From: Musa acuminata AAA Group
Lineage: Eukaryota > Streptophyta > Magnoliopsida > Zingiberales > Musaceae
Reading direction: 5' to 3'
Length of the DNA: 64,000 nt
Assembly (NCBI RefSeq): GCF_036884655.1
Contig: NC_088359.1
Span: 15,047,501-15,111,500, forward strand
Position 1 is the stretch's first letter, and the number at the start of each line of letters is the position of its first letter. The notes below the pieces were generated by a model. It did not search any database and was not told where the DNA came from. It saw nothing but the letters and a program-made list of their open reading frames with translations. This document shows positions 43,109 to 54,580 of the stretch, piece by piece. A program made the translations under genes and the position numbers.

Positions 43109-43638
43109 TTAGCTAATAGCAAAATTAAATTTGATAAAAATATCTTTTTCTCTTCGGTTAAAGTGCTCGGTTTTGAGATTATGCTCTATACAAGATCTTG
43201 AGTCTCTAATAATCTCTTTCAAGAGCTGAGCATTGTTTGTGTGTTGACATTCAAAGATTATGTTACATCTCTCCTTCCACATCCACCAAATAGCGCATCT
43301 GAAAGTAACCTTTACCAGTTGTGTGAGAGGCCCTTTTCTTGAGAAACATTGCATGAGGTCGCCTAGTTCTTGGTGCAAGTTTGGTTGCGGCAGTCTATTG
43401 AGTTCAAATCGCTGGAGAATCTCCTTCCATATCCATTTTGTATAATCACAAGCAAAATAGAGGTGGTCAATAATTTCTTCTTGTTGCATACAAAGGGAGC
43501 ATCGGTTAACATAATAGATACCTCTTCTTTTCATATTGTCTATTGTAGGTAGTTTATTGAGAAGGGCCTGCCATGTACATAAGGAATGTCTTTGTGATCT
43601 TGGTCGATCCCATGTCCAACTGCTTGGGACCCACTTAT
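43109..43638 (-). pseudogene. LINE ORF2 C-terminus (zf-RVT domain)
   Basis: Reading leftward from the copia I border: WQALLNKLPTIDN, MKRRGIYYVNRCSLCMQQEEIIDHLYFACDYTKWIWKEIL. This is the zinc-binding domain (CxxC...HLFxxC) at the end of plant LINE RTs. It is followed by the CAIWWMWKERCNIIFE tail. It joins in sequence with 52973-53587 after excision of copia I. Confidence 0.85.
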
Positions 43639-44290
43639 TGTTGAATCTCGGATTTTGATGATATAATCAATTGGTGGGTTAATTGATCTAATCCATATTA
43701 TTGAGTTAAGTGTGCAGGATTAACTATGATAACCAGAAAACATAAAGTAAGGATACCGGAGTCAAGCTCGATGGACGTTTAAGAGACCGAAGAATCATCG
43801 GAGATGCTGCCGGAACCATCCGAGAAGAAATCGGGAACGTGTCGGAAGTTCGCCGAAGAAATCGTCGGAGGCTCGCAGAGATCACCGAGAAGGCTCGGCT
43901 ACTCGTTAAAGTCATCACAAAGATTGGGAGCTTGCAGGGAGTCCGTCGGAAGAAGTTCGTTGGAAAGCTCGCCGGAACAAGACTCGACGTTCGCGGTTAA
44001 AAAACTTGCTTAGGATGTTTTTTTTTTGTGTTATGTAGTTCACCTGTAATTAGGATTAGGATTAAGAGATAATCCTATATCCTGGTTAGGGGCCAACTGG
44101 GCCCAAAGTCAGATTTGGTTTGGGCTAAAAATAAGGCTCGGCGGTGAAACAGCCCAGCACCCGAGTGTTGGGCGGTGACACCTCCTTAGCTGGGCGGTTG
44201 CACCGTCCAGCACCCGAGCGCTGGGCGGTTGCACCGTCCAGCACCCGAGCGCTGGGCGGTGGAACCTCCAGCACCGGGAACCCTAAGAGA

Positions 44291-44319
44291 ATTCAAATTT
44301 TGGAGCCCAAAATTTGAAT
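44291..44319. repeat. Perfect hairpin upstream of TATA in copia I LTR
   Basis: Arms ATTCAAATTTTGG and CCAAAATTTGAAT with loop AGC. It is conserved in the 3' LTR at 52424-52452 and ends 12 bp before the TATA box. Confidence 0.8.
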
Positions 44320-44331
44320 CCTCTTGAGGCC

Positions 44332-44339
44332 TATAAATA
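44332..44339 (+). promoter_or_regulatory. TATA box of copia I LTR
   Basis: TATAAATA in ggcctataaataccc. It is repeated at 52465-52472 in the 3' LTR. Confidence 0.65.
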
Positions 44340-44842
44340 CCCCTCAAATCTCAGCTGAGGTAACAACTTTTGAGAAGCATTTTGATTGAGAGAAAAGTCT
44401 TAGAAAGTCTTAGCAAGTCTTGTTTTCAATTTACTAGAGAGTTCTCCTCCTTCTTTCTTATTGAAAATTTGTAAGAGGTTGAGCTGCTTGTAAAAGGTTG
44501 TAAGAGGGGTGTTTACCCTTCCATTTCAAGAGACTTGCTAGTGGAAGGTGGGAGCCTCATCGAAGAGGGGCCTCGCAAGTGGAGTAGGTCATTTGACCGA
44601 ACCACTCTAAAAATCGGCGTAATCTCTGGTTTGCTCTTTATTATTTTTATTTACATTACTGCAAATCTTCTTACTGCTTTAGTTCCTTATTACTCTTACT
44701 GCGCAACTTCAAGAATACGCCTTCAAGTTAAATTTCTCAAGTTTCGTTCTTAACGTACGAAAGATTTTGATTAAAATCGAAGTTTTAATCCGCTGCACTA
44801 ATTCACCCCTCCCCCTCTTAGTGCCGCTCCGATCCTAACAAG

Positions 44843-44854
44843 TGGTATCAGAGC
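44843..44854 (+). other. PBS of copia I
   Basis: A perfect TGGTATCAGAGC, two bases after the LTR end. tRNA-iMet type. Confidence 0.9.
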
Positions 44855-44892
44855 AAGGTTATCTCTCATATTTGGTTTAATACCCAAGAGAG

Positions 44893-46458
44893 ATGGCTTA
44901 CTCCGGCATGCAAGAGGGTCATTCTATTGCACGACCACATTTGTTTAATGGGTCGGATTACACATATTTGAAGACTCGCATGAGAATCTTCCTCATTTCT
45001 ATGGACGTTGAGCTTTGGTCTATTGTCGAGAATGGATTTCAAAAATCTTCTCTTCCGATGAGCGAATGGGATGAATCGGAGAAGAAGGTTTTTGCTTTAA
45101 ATGCAAAGGCTATGAATGCCTTGTTTTGTGCACTAGACAAAAACGAATTTAATCGTGTTTCAATGTGTGATTCGGCTTTTGATATTTAGAGAACTCTTGA
45201 GGTCACTCATGAAGGCACTAGCCGAGTGAAAGAGTCCAAAATCAACATCCTTGTGCACTCTTACGAACTTTTCCGAATGAAACCAAGTGAGTCCATCGGA
45301 GACATGTACACCCGGTTTACGAATGTCATCAATGGACTCAAAGCTCTTGGTAAAGATTTTACTAACTTTGAACTAGTAACTAAAATCTTAAGATCCCTCC
45401 CTAAAAGTTGGGATCCAAAAGTTACGGCCATTCAAGAGGCCAAAGACCTTAAAGCATTCCCTCTTGAAGAACTCATTGGGTCTCTAATGACCTACGAAAT
45501 GACATGTCAAGCTCATGACGAGCTCGAGAACCCCCTTCCAAAGAACAGGAAGGATATGGCACTCAAATCACAAGAAGACCACTTGAAAGGAACATCAAGT
45601 GATGAGGACAGTGACAATGACATTGCACTTTTGACTCAAAAATTTAAAAAATATTTAAGAAAGAACAGATTTAAGAATAATACAAAAAATAAATTTGAAC
45701 AAAAGAAGGACCAAGTGATTTGCTATGAATGCAAAAAACCGGGACACTATAAGAACGATTGTCCTCAAGCCAAAAAGAGAACATCAAAGAAGAAGGCATT
45801 CAAGGCAACGTGGGATGATTCAAGCGCATCCGAAGAAGAGGAGTCCAACACCGAGCAAGTTGCTCATTACGCGCTAATGGTGTTAGGAGAAGAGTTATGT
45901 GATTTATTTAATGGAGATTTATCTTTTGAAGAACTATCTATCACTTTTCATGAATTATTTGATGAATGTAGAACTGTTAGCAAGAAGTTAAGTATCTTAA
46001 AGAAAGAGCATGCTTTGCTACAAGATAAGTTTGATAGTCTTCAAACTCCTCCATGCTCTAAGTGTGAGCACTTAGAAGCAATAAAAAATGAAAATTTGCT
46101 TCTTAAAGAAACCTTAAACAGGTTTAAGGTTGGTAGCAAAGGATTAGATATGATCCTTGCACACAAGGGTCACATCGCAAATAGAAATGGAATTGGATTT
46201 GTAAAAGGATTACATCAAAATCCTACTACTTTCATAAAAGGACCTACATTATATGTTTCCTCTTATATGAAATGCAACTTTTGTTGCAAATCCGGACATA
46301 TTGCCTACAAATGCCCATTTAGGATAATTAATTCACAAAAATTAATATGGGTTCCTAAAGGAACTATAAAGAATTCAATCATAAATAACAAAGTTAGTGG
46401 GTCAATTTTTGAGGCACCCAAAATCAAATGGGTACCTAAAAATCATCATCTTTTGTAG
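44893..46458 (+). pseudogene. gag: copia I gag
   Basis: Starts at MAYSGMQEGHSIARP. About 520 codons in one frame with a single TAG at 45187-45189, where F has Trp (FDI-W-HTLEV). Approximate order: capsid 1-210, basic stretch 245-270, knuckle 1 CYECKKPGHYKNDC, acidic EEEESNTEQ, coiled coil, knuckle 2 CNFCCKSGHIAYKC, and a basic tail KIKWVPKNHH. An in-frame TAG at 46456-46458 ends it before the protease. Confidence 0.88.
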
Positions 46459-48093
46459 ACAAACCCACAAGCTAGGAGCAAGAGATGGTATCTCAATAGT
46501 GGATGCTCAAGACATATGATTAGAGATCCATCTCATTTCTCTATGCTCACTAGCAAAGAAGAAGGGTACGTTACCTTCAGAGACAACAACAAGGGCAAAA
46601 TCATTGGCAAGGGAACTATTGGTAACAAATTTAATTTTTTCATTGATGATGTCTTACTAGTTGATGGATTGAAACATAATCTCTTGAGTATTAGTCAACT
46701 ATGCGATAAAGGTTACATCGTTAGATTTGAATCAAATATGTGCATTATTGAAAAACCAAATCATAACATGACTATGATTGCTTTAAAACAAAATAATGTC
46801 TATACCATCAATCTTGATGAACTAAGTAATGAAATGTGCTTCTCCGCCGTAAATGATGATGCTTGGCTTTGGCATAGGAGATTAGGCCATGCAAGCATGA
46901 AAACAATATCTAAGATCTCATCTCAAGAATTAGTACGAGGAATTCCAAATATAAAGTTTATTAAGGACAAAGTATGCGATGCATGTCAACTAGGCAAACA
47001 AATAAAAACAAGCTTCAAACCAAAAAATCAAATTAGCACTACTAGACCATTACAATTGATCCATTTGGACTTATTTGGACCAATTGATACAACAAGTCTA
47101 GGTGGAAGCAAATATGCTTTTGTGATTGTGGATGACTACTCTAGATACACTTGGACCTATTTCTTAGCTCACAAAAGTGATTGCTTCAAGTGTTTCTCTA
47201 AATTTTGTAAACTCACTCAAAACGAAAAAGGCTTCATGATTTCATCAATTCGGAGTGATCACGGTGGTGAATTCCAAAACCGTGACTTTCAAAATTTTTG
47301 CGAAAGTAATGAGTACAATCACAACTTCTCAACTCCAAGAAATCCTCAACAAAATGGAGTAGTTGAAAGGAAAAATAGAAACCTACAAGAAATGACAAGA
47401 ACTATGTTGAATGAACATAGTTTACCTAAGTACTTTTGGGCCGAAGCCGTAAATACGGCTTGCTACATCATGAATAGAGTCCTAATAAGACCATCCTTAT
47501 CCAAAACTCCCTATGAATTATGGAATAACAAAAAACCAAACATCTCCTATTTTAAAGTTTTTGGTTGTAAATGCTTTATTTTAAATGAAAGGGATGCTTT
47601 AGGAAAATTTGATGCTAAATCCGATGAAGGCATCTTTCTTGGTTACTCTTCCGTTTCTAAAGCTTTTCGGGTTTTTAATAAAAGAACTTTAGTAATTGAA
47701 GAGTCTATTCATGTAGTTTTTAATGAAATTTCTGATTTAAAGAAAAATGATTTTGATGATGATCTTGGTTTTGATAATTTGAATTTAAATGAACCCTCTC
47801 CTCAAAATAGCCATTTGAATGCATCTTCTTCCGAAATTTCTTTACCAAAAGAATGGAAGTATGTAGATGCTCATCCAAAAGAGCAAATTATAGGAGATAC
47901 ATCAAAAGGGGTTCAAACTCGTTCTTCTTTCAAAAATTTCTGTGCTAACGCCGCTTTCCTTTCTCAAATTGAACCTAAATGCATTGACGAAGCCTTAAAA
48001 GATGATTTTTGGATCATTGCAATGCAAGAAGAATTGAACCAATTTGAGAGGAATGAGGTATGGAAGCTTGTTCCTAGACAAGTGACAACTTAG
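46459..48093 (+). pseudogene. pol: copia I protease, GAG-pre-integrase and integrase
   Basis: It is in the same frame as gag. The protease motif reads LNSGCSRHM (catalytic Asp changed to Asn) at about 46495. GAG-pre-integrase follows (LWHRRLGHASM ... CDACQLGK), then the integrase core with DLFGPIDTTS, VDDYSRYTW, IRSDHGGEFQNRDF and NPQQNGVVERKNRN, then the SVSKAFRVFNKRTLVIEES tail. It ends by a 1-nt deletion in the PRPSDNLVIG-type region near 48080. Confidence 0.88.
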
Positions 48094-48223
48094 TCATAGG
48101 TACTAAGTGGGTCTTTAGAAACAAGCAAGACGAAAATGGTATCGTGGTTAGAAACAAGGCTAGATTAGTGGCCAAAGGTTTCAACCAAAAGAAGGTATCG
48201 ATTACGAAGAAACCTTCGCTCCC

Positions 48224-49540
48224 GTGGCTCGATTAGAAGCCATAAGGATGCTCCTTGCCTATGCTAGTAGTAATAATTTTAAACTATTTCAAATGGATGT
48301 TAAAAGTGCTTTCTTGAATGGTTTTATTTCCGAAGAAGTATTTGTCGAACAACCTCCCGGATTTGAAAATTCTCTTCTTCCTAATCATGTATTCAAATTG
48401 ACTAAAGCTCTCTATGGCTTAAAACAAGCTCCTAGAGCTTGGTATGAAAGGCTTAGCTCCTTTCTTATTTTAAATAATTTTACCAAAGGCAAGGTTGATA
48501 CTACATTGTTTATTAAACATTTTGAAAATAATTTTCTTATTGTGCAAATTTATGTTGACGATATTGTGTTTGGTTCTTCGGATGAATCACTATGTGAATC
48601 ATTTGCCAAATGTATGAGTCTTGAATTTGAAATGAGTTTAATGGGTGAATTAACTTTCTTTTTGGGATTACAAATCAAACAACTTAGTGATGGTATATTT
48701 CTTAACCAATCAAAATATACATTAGAATTGTTAAAACGATTTAACATGGATAATTCAAAAGCAATAAACACCCCTATGAGTACTGCGACTAAGTTAGATA
48801 TGGATGAAAATGGTGAAAGTTTCGATCAAAAAACATATAGGGGAATGATAGGTAGTCTACTCTACCTCACTGCGACTAGACCGGATATTATGTTTAGTGT
48901 AGGACTTTGCGCTAGGTTTCAATCTAATCCTAAATTATCTCATCTTAAGAGTGTTAAAAGAATATTTAGGTATCTTAAAGGAACTCCAAATTTAGGATTG
49001 TGGTATCCAAAATCTGAAAAATTCGATCTAATAGCTTATGCAGATGCCGATTTTGGCGGATGCAGGATAGATAGAAAAAGTACATCCGGAACATGCCAAT
49101 TTTTAGGACATGCACTTGTTTCTTGGACTTCCAAGAAACAAAATTCAGTTGCACTATCTACGGCGGAAGCCGAATACATTGCTGCAAGTGCATGTTGTGC
49201 ACAAGTAATTTGGATGAAAAATACATTAGAAGACTATGGAATTCACCTTGAAAATATTCCCATAAAATGCGATAATACCAGTGCCATATGCCTTACTAAA
49301 AATCCAATTCAGCACTCTAGAACTAAGCACATCGACGTTAGGCATCATTTCATACGCAATCATGTTCTTAACAATGATGTTGTTCTAGAATTCATTGACA
49401 CAAAGCATCAATTAGCAGATATATTTACAAAAGCTTTGAATGAAGACCAATTTGAATTCATCCGAAGGGAATTAGGCATGCTAAATTGTCCCAAAAATGA
49501 ACTTCACAAAAAGGACTCGTTCTATTCCCTTCGTTTATGA
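48224..49540 (+). CDS. pol: copia I reverse transcriptase and RNase H
   Basis: 438 codons: [56 protein letters not shown] (catalytic), ELTFFLGLQIKQL, GSLLYLTATRPDIMFSVGLCARFQ, YADADFGGCRIDRKSTSGTCQFLG, STAEAEYIAASACCAQ, RTKHIDVRHHFIRNH, TKHQLADIFTKAL and FEFIRRELGM. This region is undamaged. The upstream RT N-terminus (48094-48223) is present but shifted by two 1-nt deletions. Confidence 0.9.
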   Translation: MARLEAIRMLLAYASSNNFKLFQMDVKSAFLNGFISEEVFVEQPPGFENSLLPNHVFKLTKALYGLKQAPRAWYERLSSFLILNNFTKGKVDTTLFIKHFENNFLIVQIYVDDIVFGSSDESLCESFAKCMSLEFEMSLMGELTFFLGLQIKQLSDGIFLNQSKYTLELLKRFNMDNSKAINTPMSTATKLDMDENGESFDQKTYRGMIGSLLYLTATRPDIMFSVGLCARFQSNPKLSHLKSVKRIFRYLKGTPNLGLWYPKSEKFDLIAYADADFGGCRIDRKSTSGTCQFLGHALVSWTSKKQNSVALSTAEAEYIAASACCAQVIWMKNTLEDYGIHLENIPIKCDNTSAICLTKNPIQHSRTKHIDVRHHFIRNHVLNNDVVLEFIDTKHQLADIFTKALNEDQFEFIRRELGMLNCPKNELHKKDSFYSLRL

Positions 49541-49985
49541 ATTTGAATTCTTCCTTCTTCTTCAATTCAAAATGATCCATTAAAGTATAAATTATGATCT
49601 TGAGGGAAGAAGCTAAACAAGAGGAAGAAAATTTTTTTTTCTTTCCTCCGCATGATGCCAGCGGTGGCACCGCCAAATCCGGCGGTTGCACCGACTGGCG
49701 CGACACCGACCAGTTTGGCGGTGACACCGACCGAGTCACCCTTTTAACCCGAGGGGTTAGGGCCGGCGGTGACACCGCCCCCAACCCGAAGAAAGACCTC
49801 TCAAAACCCTCTCCCATTCCCTCTAACCCTCATTCTAAATCTTAGAAACATTGGAGAAGGATTCTTGGTGGTCCAAGCTTTCCATCTCTCAACATAATCT
49901 CCACGAGGTAACACTTGAAATCCCTCTTTTCTTTTCTCTTTCTCTTGCTTATTTTTCATAATTTCATCATCATGTTGTCTAGAAA
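49541..49985 (+). other. Non-coding spacer of copia I with GGCGGT array
   Basis: Between the pol stop and the extra ORF. It contains a T9 run and, at about 49660-49782, five or six GGCGGT(T/G)(G)CACCG palindromic units like those of the LTRs, here in an internal region. Confidence 0.65.
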
Positions 49986-51079
49986 ATGGCTCCTAAGAGA
50001 TCAAAAGGAATAAGGATTGAAGGAGATTCATATAACCATGACCTTTTTAGATCAAAAGAGGTAGCCCTTAGCTTTCCAAAATTTGAAACACGATGTGTCC
50101 ATAAGGGAAAATACGTTGATTTGGATGAACTAGAGGACTTAGAACCCATTAGGTGATTTGCACACCTAGAAGCTCTACCTCTACTACAAATAGATGAACC
50201 AATCTATCCACGGTTAGTGAGATTGTTCTATGCCAACCTATATGAAGACAATGATAGCCTAAGCACTTACATTCTAGGAACACCCATTAGAATATTTGAC
50301 AGCACCATTTGTGAGCTAATTGGCATAACTGAAAAAGATAGGGGATGCTATTTTAAAGGTAAATGGGACGTCAAAAAAATAGGAGAACCTATTCCGAAGC
50401 CGTGAAAACAATTTTTGCAAATCCAAACCTTGACTTCCTACCCAAGAGCTGTGAATACTTAATGCCTTTCAACTCTAAAATTCTTCATCACATTATCACA
50501 AGCATCATATTCCCCAAACAATTTCATCTTGACGAAGTAAGTCAAATAGAGATAGGAACCATGTATTGGATTATGACCGGTCAGCATAATTGTTTCGGGT
50601 ACTTGATTCGCCAACACATGCAGGAAATTATGACTAAAGATACTATATTGCCATATGGGAGGTTAATCACTAGAATTCTTCATGCCTATGACATTTGCAT
50701 TCCACCCGATGAAGAATCTATTCAAAATGATCGATATAACATAATAAATAAAAACCTGCTGAAAAAACTTAGGTGCACTTTTAGCAATGGCATATGGGTT
50801 AGGCAGCCTAGAAGGATGGATCCAATTCCTACACCAATAGAACAACCCGAAACACCAATTCTTATGGGAAATGAATCTCCTCATCCTAGTCCCTTTGGAG
50901 CAGCACCTTCAGCTCCTGTTTCCTCCTCTGAATATATCATTATGGCGGAGCTATCTCTGATCAAATCACAGCAAGAACAAATTCAGAATCAACAAGTTGA
51001 AATTTTGAAGACACTACGACAGATGAATGAAAAAATAGATATCATGTATCAGCACTGTGGATTACCTCCTAAGGATTAA
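49986..51079 (+). pseudogene. Additional ORF downstream of pol in copia I
   Basis: ATG at 49986 (MAPKRSKGIRIEGDS). About 360 codons are recoverable with a TGA at 50154-50156 and a +1 shift near 50390 (frames 49986-50405 and 50363-51079). The middle part (LFYANLYEDNDSLSTYILG ... FDSTICELIGI ... YLMPFNSKILHHIITSIIFPK ... HQCFGY-like CFGYLIRQHMQ) resembles the putative plant transposon protein domain that accompanies some SIRE-like copia elements. The C-terminus is a Q-rich coiled coil (IKSQQEQIQNQQVEILKTLRQM). No transmembrane segment is evident, so an envelope role is not supported. Function unknown. Confidence 0.7.
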
Positions 51080-51792
51080 ATTGATGTATCTTTTTATTCT
51101 GTTCTGTTTGCTTTTAAAAACAAGTTCATGTTTGTCATCGATTGTACGATAACTGATCTTTCCTTTAGATAACTACTTTCTTAATCTGCATAGATGATGA
51201 TGTCTTTTGGATAAACTATTTCTGGCAAATTTGAATGATGAACTTTGATAAATGCTAAACCTTTTTCTATGATCATCAATTAGCTGGCTTGTCTCTTTTT
51301 GTTGATGACAAAGGGGGAGAAGTGATGACTTACACCAGAACGATAGCATGACTAATATGAATTACAAAAACTTGTGTGATATGAATGTCTTATATGACTT
51401 GCAAATCCTTGAAAATATCACAAGATTGATATCATGAAATTTATATTGAAAATCTTTATTTTCTGTGTGATATAAATGTCTTATATGACTTGCAAATCCT
51501 TGAAAATATCACAAGATTGATATCATGTAATTTATATTGAAAATCTTTATCTTCTGTCGTAGCAAAATTCATCCCGTATCATTTAATTTATGATTTTCAT
51601 CGAAGTTTCGTACTTACTATTGTTTAATGAGGATAACGATAAAGTTCTACGATTAGAACCTATCGGGTTATGCTTGAATCCAATGGGATGGAATTCAAGT
51701 GTTTTTTATCTTCTCATAATATGGCATATAGATAGGGGGAGTTATGTTTAACTCCGTCATCAATTGATTGTCATCATCAAAAAGGGGGAGAT
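51080..51792 (+). other. 3' non-coding region of copia I
   Basis: AT-rich. A first purine tract (gacaaagggggagaag) is near 51307, a 91-bp tandem duplication at 51374-51555, and the terminal PPT (aaaaagggggagat) directly abuts the 3' LTR at 51793. Confidence 0.7.
51374..51555 (+). repeat. 91-bp tandem duplication
   Basis: Two direct copies starting gtgtgatat(g/a)aatg at 51374 and 51465, with only about three differences. Confidence 0.85.
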
Positions 51793-52972
51793 TGTGGAAT
51801 CTCGGATTTTGATGATATAATCAATTGGTGGGTTAATTGATCTAATCCATATTATTGAGTTAAGTGTGCAGGATTAACTACGATAACCAGAAAACATAAA
51901 GCAAGGATACCGGAGTCGAGCTCGATGGACGTTTAAGAGACCGAAGAATCATCGGAGATGCTGCCGGAACCATCCGAGAAGAAATCGGGAACGTGTCGGA
52001 AATTCGCCGAAGAAATCGTCGGAGGCTCGCGGAGATCACCGAGAAGACTCGGCTACTTGTTAAAGTCATCACAAAGATTGGGAGCTTGCAGGGAGTCCGT
52101 CGAAAGAAGTTCGTCGGAAAGCTCGCCGGAACAAGACTCGACGTTCGCGGTTAAAAAACTTGCTTAGGATGTTTTTTTTTTGTGTTATGTAGTTCACCAG
52201 TAATTAGGATTAGGATTAAGAGATAATCCTATATCCTGGTTAGGGGCCAACTGGGCCCAAAGTCAGATTTGGTTTGGGCTAAAAATAAGCCAAACAAATG
52301 AATTGAAGAGCCAGGCGGTGGCACCGCTTGGCTGGGCGGTGACACCTCCTTGGCTGGGCGGTTGCACCGTCCAGCACCCGAGCGCTAGGCGGTGGAACCT
52401 CCAGCACTGGGAACCCTAAGAGAATTCAAATTTTGGAGCCCAAAATTTGAATCCTCTTGAGGCCTATAAATACCCCTCAAATCTCAGCTGAGGTAACAAC
52501 TTTTGAGAAGCATTTTGATTGAGAGAAAAGTCTTAGAAAGTCTTAGCAAGTCTTGTTTTCAATTTGCTAGAGAGTTCTCCTCCTTCTTTCTTATTGAAAA
52601 TTTGTAAGAGGTTGAGCTGCTTGTAAAAGGTTGTAAGAGGGGTGTTTACCCTTCCATTTCAAGAGACTTGCTAGTGGAAGGTGGGAGCCTCATCGAAGAG
52701 GGGCCTCGCAAGTGGAGTAGGTCATTTGACCGAACCACTCTAAAAATCGGCGTAATCTCTAGTTTGCTCTTTATTATTGTCATTTACATTACTGCAAATC
52801 TTCTTACTGCTTTAGTTCCTTATTACTCTTGCTGCGCAACTTCAAGAATACGCCTTCAAGTTAAATTTCTCAAGTTTCGTTCTTAACGTACGAAAGATTT
52901 TGATTAAAATCGAAGTTTTAATCCGCTGCACTAATTCACCCCCCCCCTCTTAGTGCCGCTCCGATCCTAACA
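51793..52972 (+). repeat. 3' LTR of copia I
   Basis: 1180 bp, TGTGGAATCTCGG...GATCCTAACA. It is nearly identical to the 5' LTR except for a rearranged GGCGGT array (52309-52402) and scattered single substitutions. Confidence 0.92.
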
Positions 52973-54580
52973 CTTGTTATTTCTTTGCCTAATTTGATTC
53001 CATACGGATTTGGCACTAAATTTGCCATTGTCATGAGGCCAAATAAGTATATCTGAAGAGTTGTTCCTGATTGGAATAGCTATGATAGTCGGCCAAAGTG
53101 ATAACATTTCGGGAGAAATAGGATTAGGGAGACACTAGGTACCATTAGCAATAAACTCGGAAACCTTCCAATCTTTGGGAGCCCCAAGATCTTTTCGTAT
53201 TCTGTCGCCATATAATTGAAATATACTCTTCCCATTCACTCAAGGATCGTACCACATATTAGTACTAGTTCCAGAAGAGATTGCATAAGAAATGTGTTTG
53301 ATTAGACAATTACTTGCCTTTAAAATTCCTTTCCAAGCTGTAGAGTGGTATGTTCTTGTTGAAATTTCCCAGATTGATTCCTTTGAAAGATACCTAGCAG
53401 AAACCCATTTTGACCATAAGGAACATTTGTTTCGCAAAAGAACCCACAATTGCTGTACCAGGCATGCTTGATTCCAATCTCTAGTATTTCTCAAGTTTAG
53501 CCCCCCTTCATCTTTCGGTTTGCAAATGCTATCCCAATTTACCATATGCATTGCCTTATCATTTGTGTCATTCCAGAAGAAGTTCATTCATAACCGTTCA
53601 ATATCTTGGAGAAGTCCAGCAGGCAGAAGAAATACATTACACCAATATATAGAGTAGGAGTGCAATACCGAATGGATGAGTTCGAGTCGTCCTGCTTTTG
53701 ATAGAAGCCTATTTTTCCAAGAAAAAATTTTATTCTTTATTTTTTGCAAGATAGGTTGACAGTGGGTTTTGTGAATGCTTGTGGATATGAGCGGGAGACC
53801 CAAATAAGGAACTGGCAGGCTTCCCTCACTAACCCCCAATGTTTGTGCAATAAATACTTTATCCTCAACGTAAGGGCTCATATATACTTTATTTTTCGCA
53901 TGATTTAACTGAATTCTAGAAACCATAACAAAGTCATTCATAATAGTAGTCAGGTTCTTTACTGAAGTTGGATCATTTTGGAGAAAGATAAGTAAATCAT
54001 CTGCAAATGTTATGTGTGATATATGAATAGAACCAGCAATGGGTACCTTAATGCTACCATTTAAGACTGCGTGTTCCAACATACAGCTAAGTCCTTCCAT
54101 CGCAATAGTAAAGAGATACGGAGAGAGTGGATCACCTTGTCGGATGCCATTCGTGCTCCCAAAAAAACCAATAGGTGAGCCATTAAAGAGTATCGAAAAC
54201 TTTGAAGTTTCCAAGCAAGATTGAATCCAATTAACCCATTGCTGTGGGAAGTTCATATCGAGGAGCATCTTATGGATAAATTTCCTATTAACTAAATCAA
54301 TGGCTTTCCGTAAATAAGATTTAAAACAGATTTTTGTCCCTCTTATTTTTGAGTGCAAATCTTTGACCAAGTCATTAGCAAGCAAAATGTTATGATGTAT
54401 ACTTATCCCTTTGATGAAAGCAGCTTGATTTGGGCTAATGATCTTGTGTATTACCTTTTGCATTATATTTGCCAATATTTTGGAGATGATCTTGTAAATA
54501 AAGTTGCATAATGATATGGGTCGATAGTCCTCTAGTGAATCATCCCCTGCATTCTTCGGAATTAAAGAAATAAAGTGCAA
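52973..54580 (-). pseudogene. LINE ORF2 reverse transcriptase and C-terminal linker
   Basis: 54580-53588 encodes RT: FISLIPKN, YRPISLCNFIYKIISKILANIM, QAAFIKG, NGIRQGDPLSPYLFTIAMEGLS, HITFADDLLIF (FADD catalytic), LPVPYLGLPL and WKNRLLSKAGRLELI. Motif A reads FKSYLRKAIDLVN where plant LINEs have an Asp in place of Tyr, so catalysis would be lost. 53587-53240 continues (NFFWND, DEGGLNLRNTRDWNQACL) and 53239-52973 runs to WNQIRQRNN at the copia I insertion. Confidence 0.88.

Larger units (their letters stand above)
43639..44840 (+). repeat. 5' LTR of copia I
   Basis: 1202 bp, TGTTGAATCTCGG...GATCCTAACA. It contains a GGCGGT...-type array (about 44139-44265), a perfect 13-bp-arm hairpin (44291-44319) and TATAAATA (44332-44339). 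Confidence 0.92.
43639..52972 (+). mobile_element. Copia element I (SIRE-like) with extra ORF, complete
   Basis: A 9334-bp element with LTRs at 43639-44840 and 51793-52972. The flanks cttat (43634-43638) and cttgt (52973-52977) form a 5-bp TSD with one mismatch. Gag-pol is nearly intact, with one TAG in gag, one TAG at the gag/protease boundary and two 1-nt frameshifts before RT. An additional ORF lies between pol and the 3' LTR. It is inserted in ORF2 of LINE L. Confidence 0.93.

Noticed and set aside
43724..44013. ORFs on both strands in copia I LTR, repeated at 51878-52167
   Set aside because: They are part of the LTR pair and conserved only as DNA; the frames overlap on opposite strands.
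49986..51079. Retroviral-type envelope gene
   Set aside because: It is in the position of an env-like ORF, but no signal peptide or transmembrane helix is visible; it is better described as an additional ORF of unknown role.
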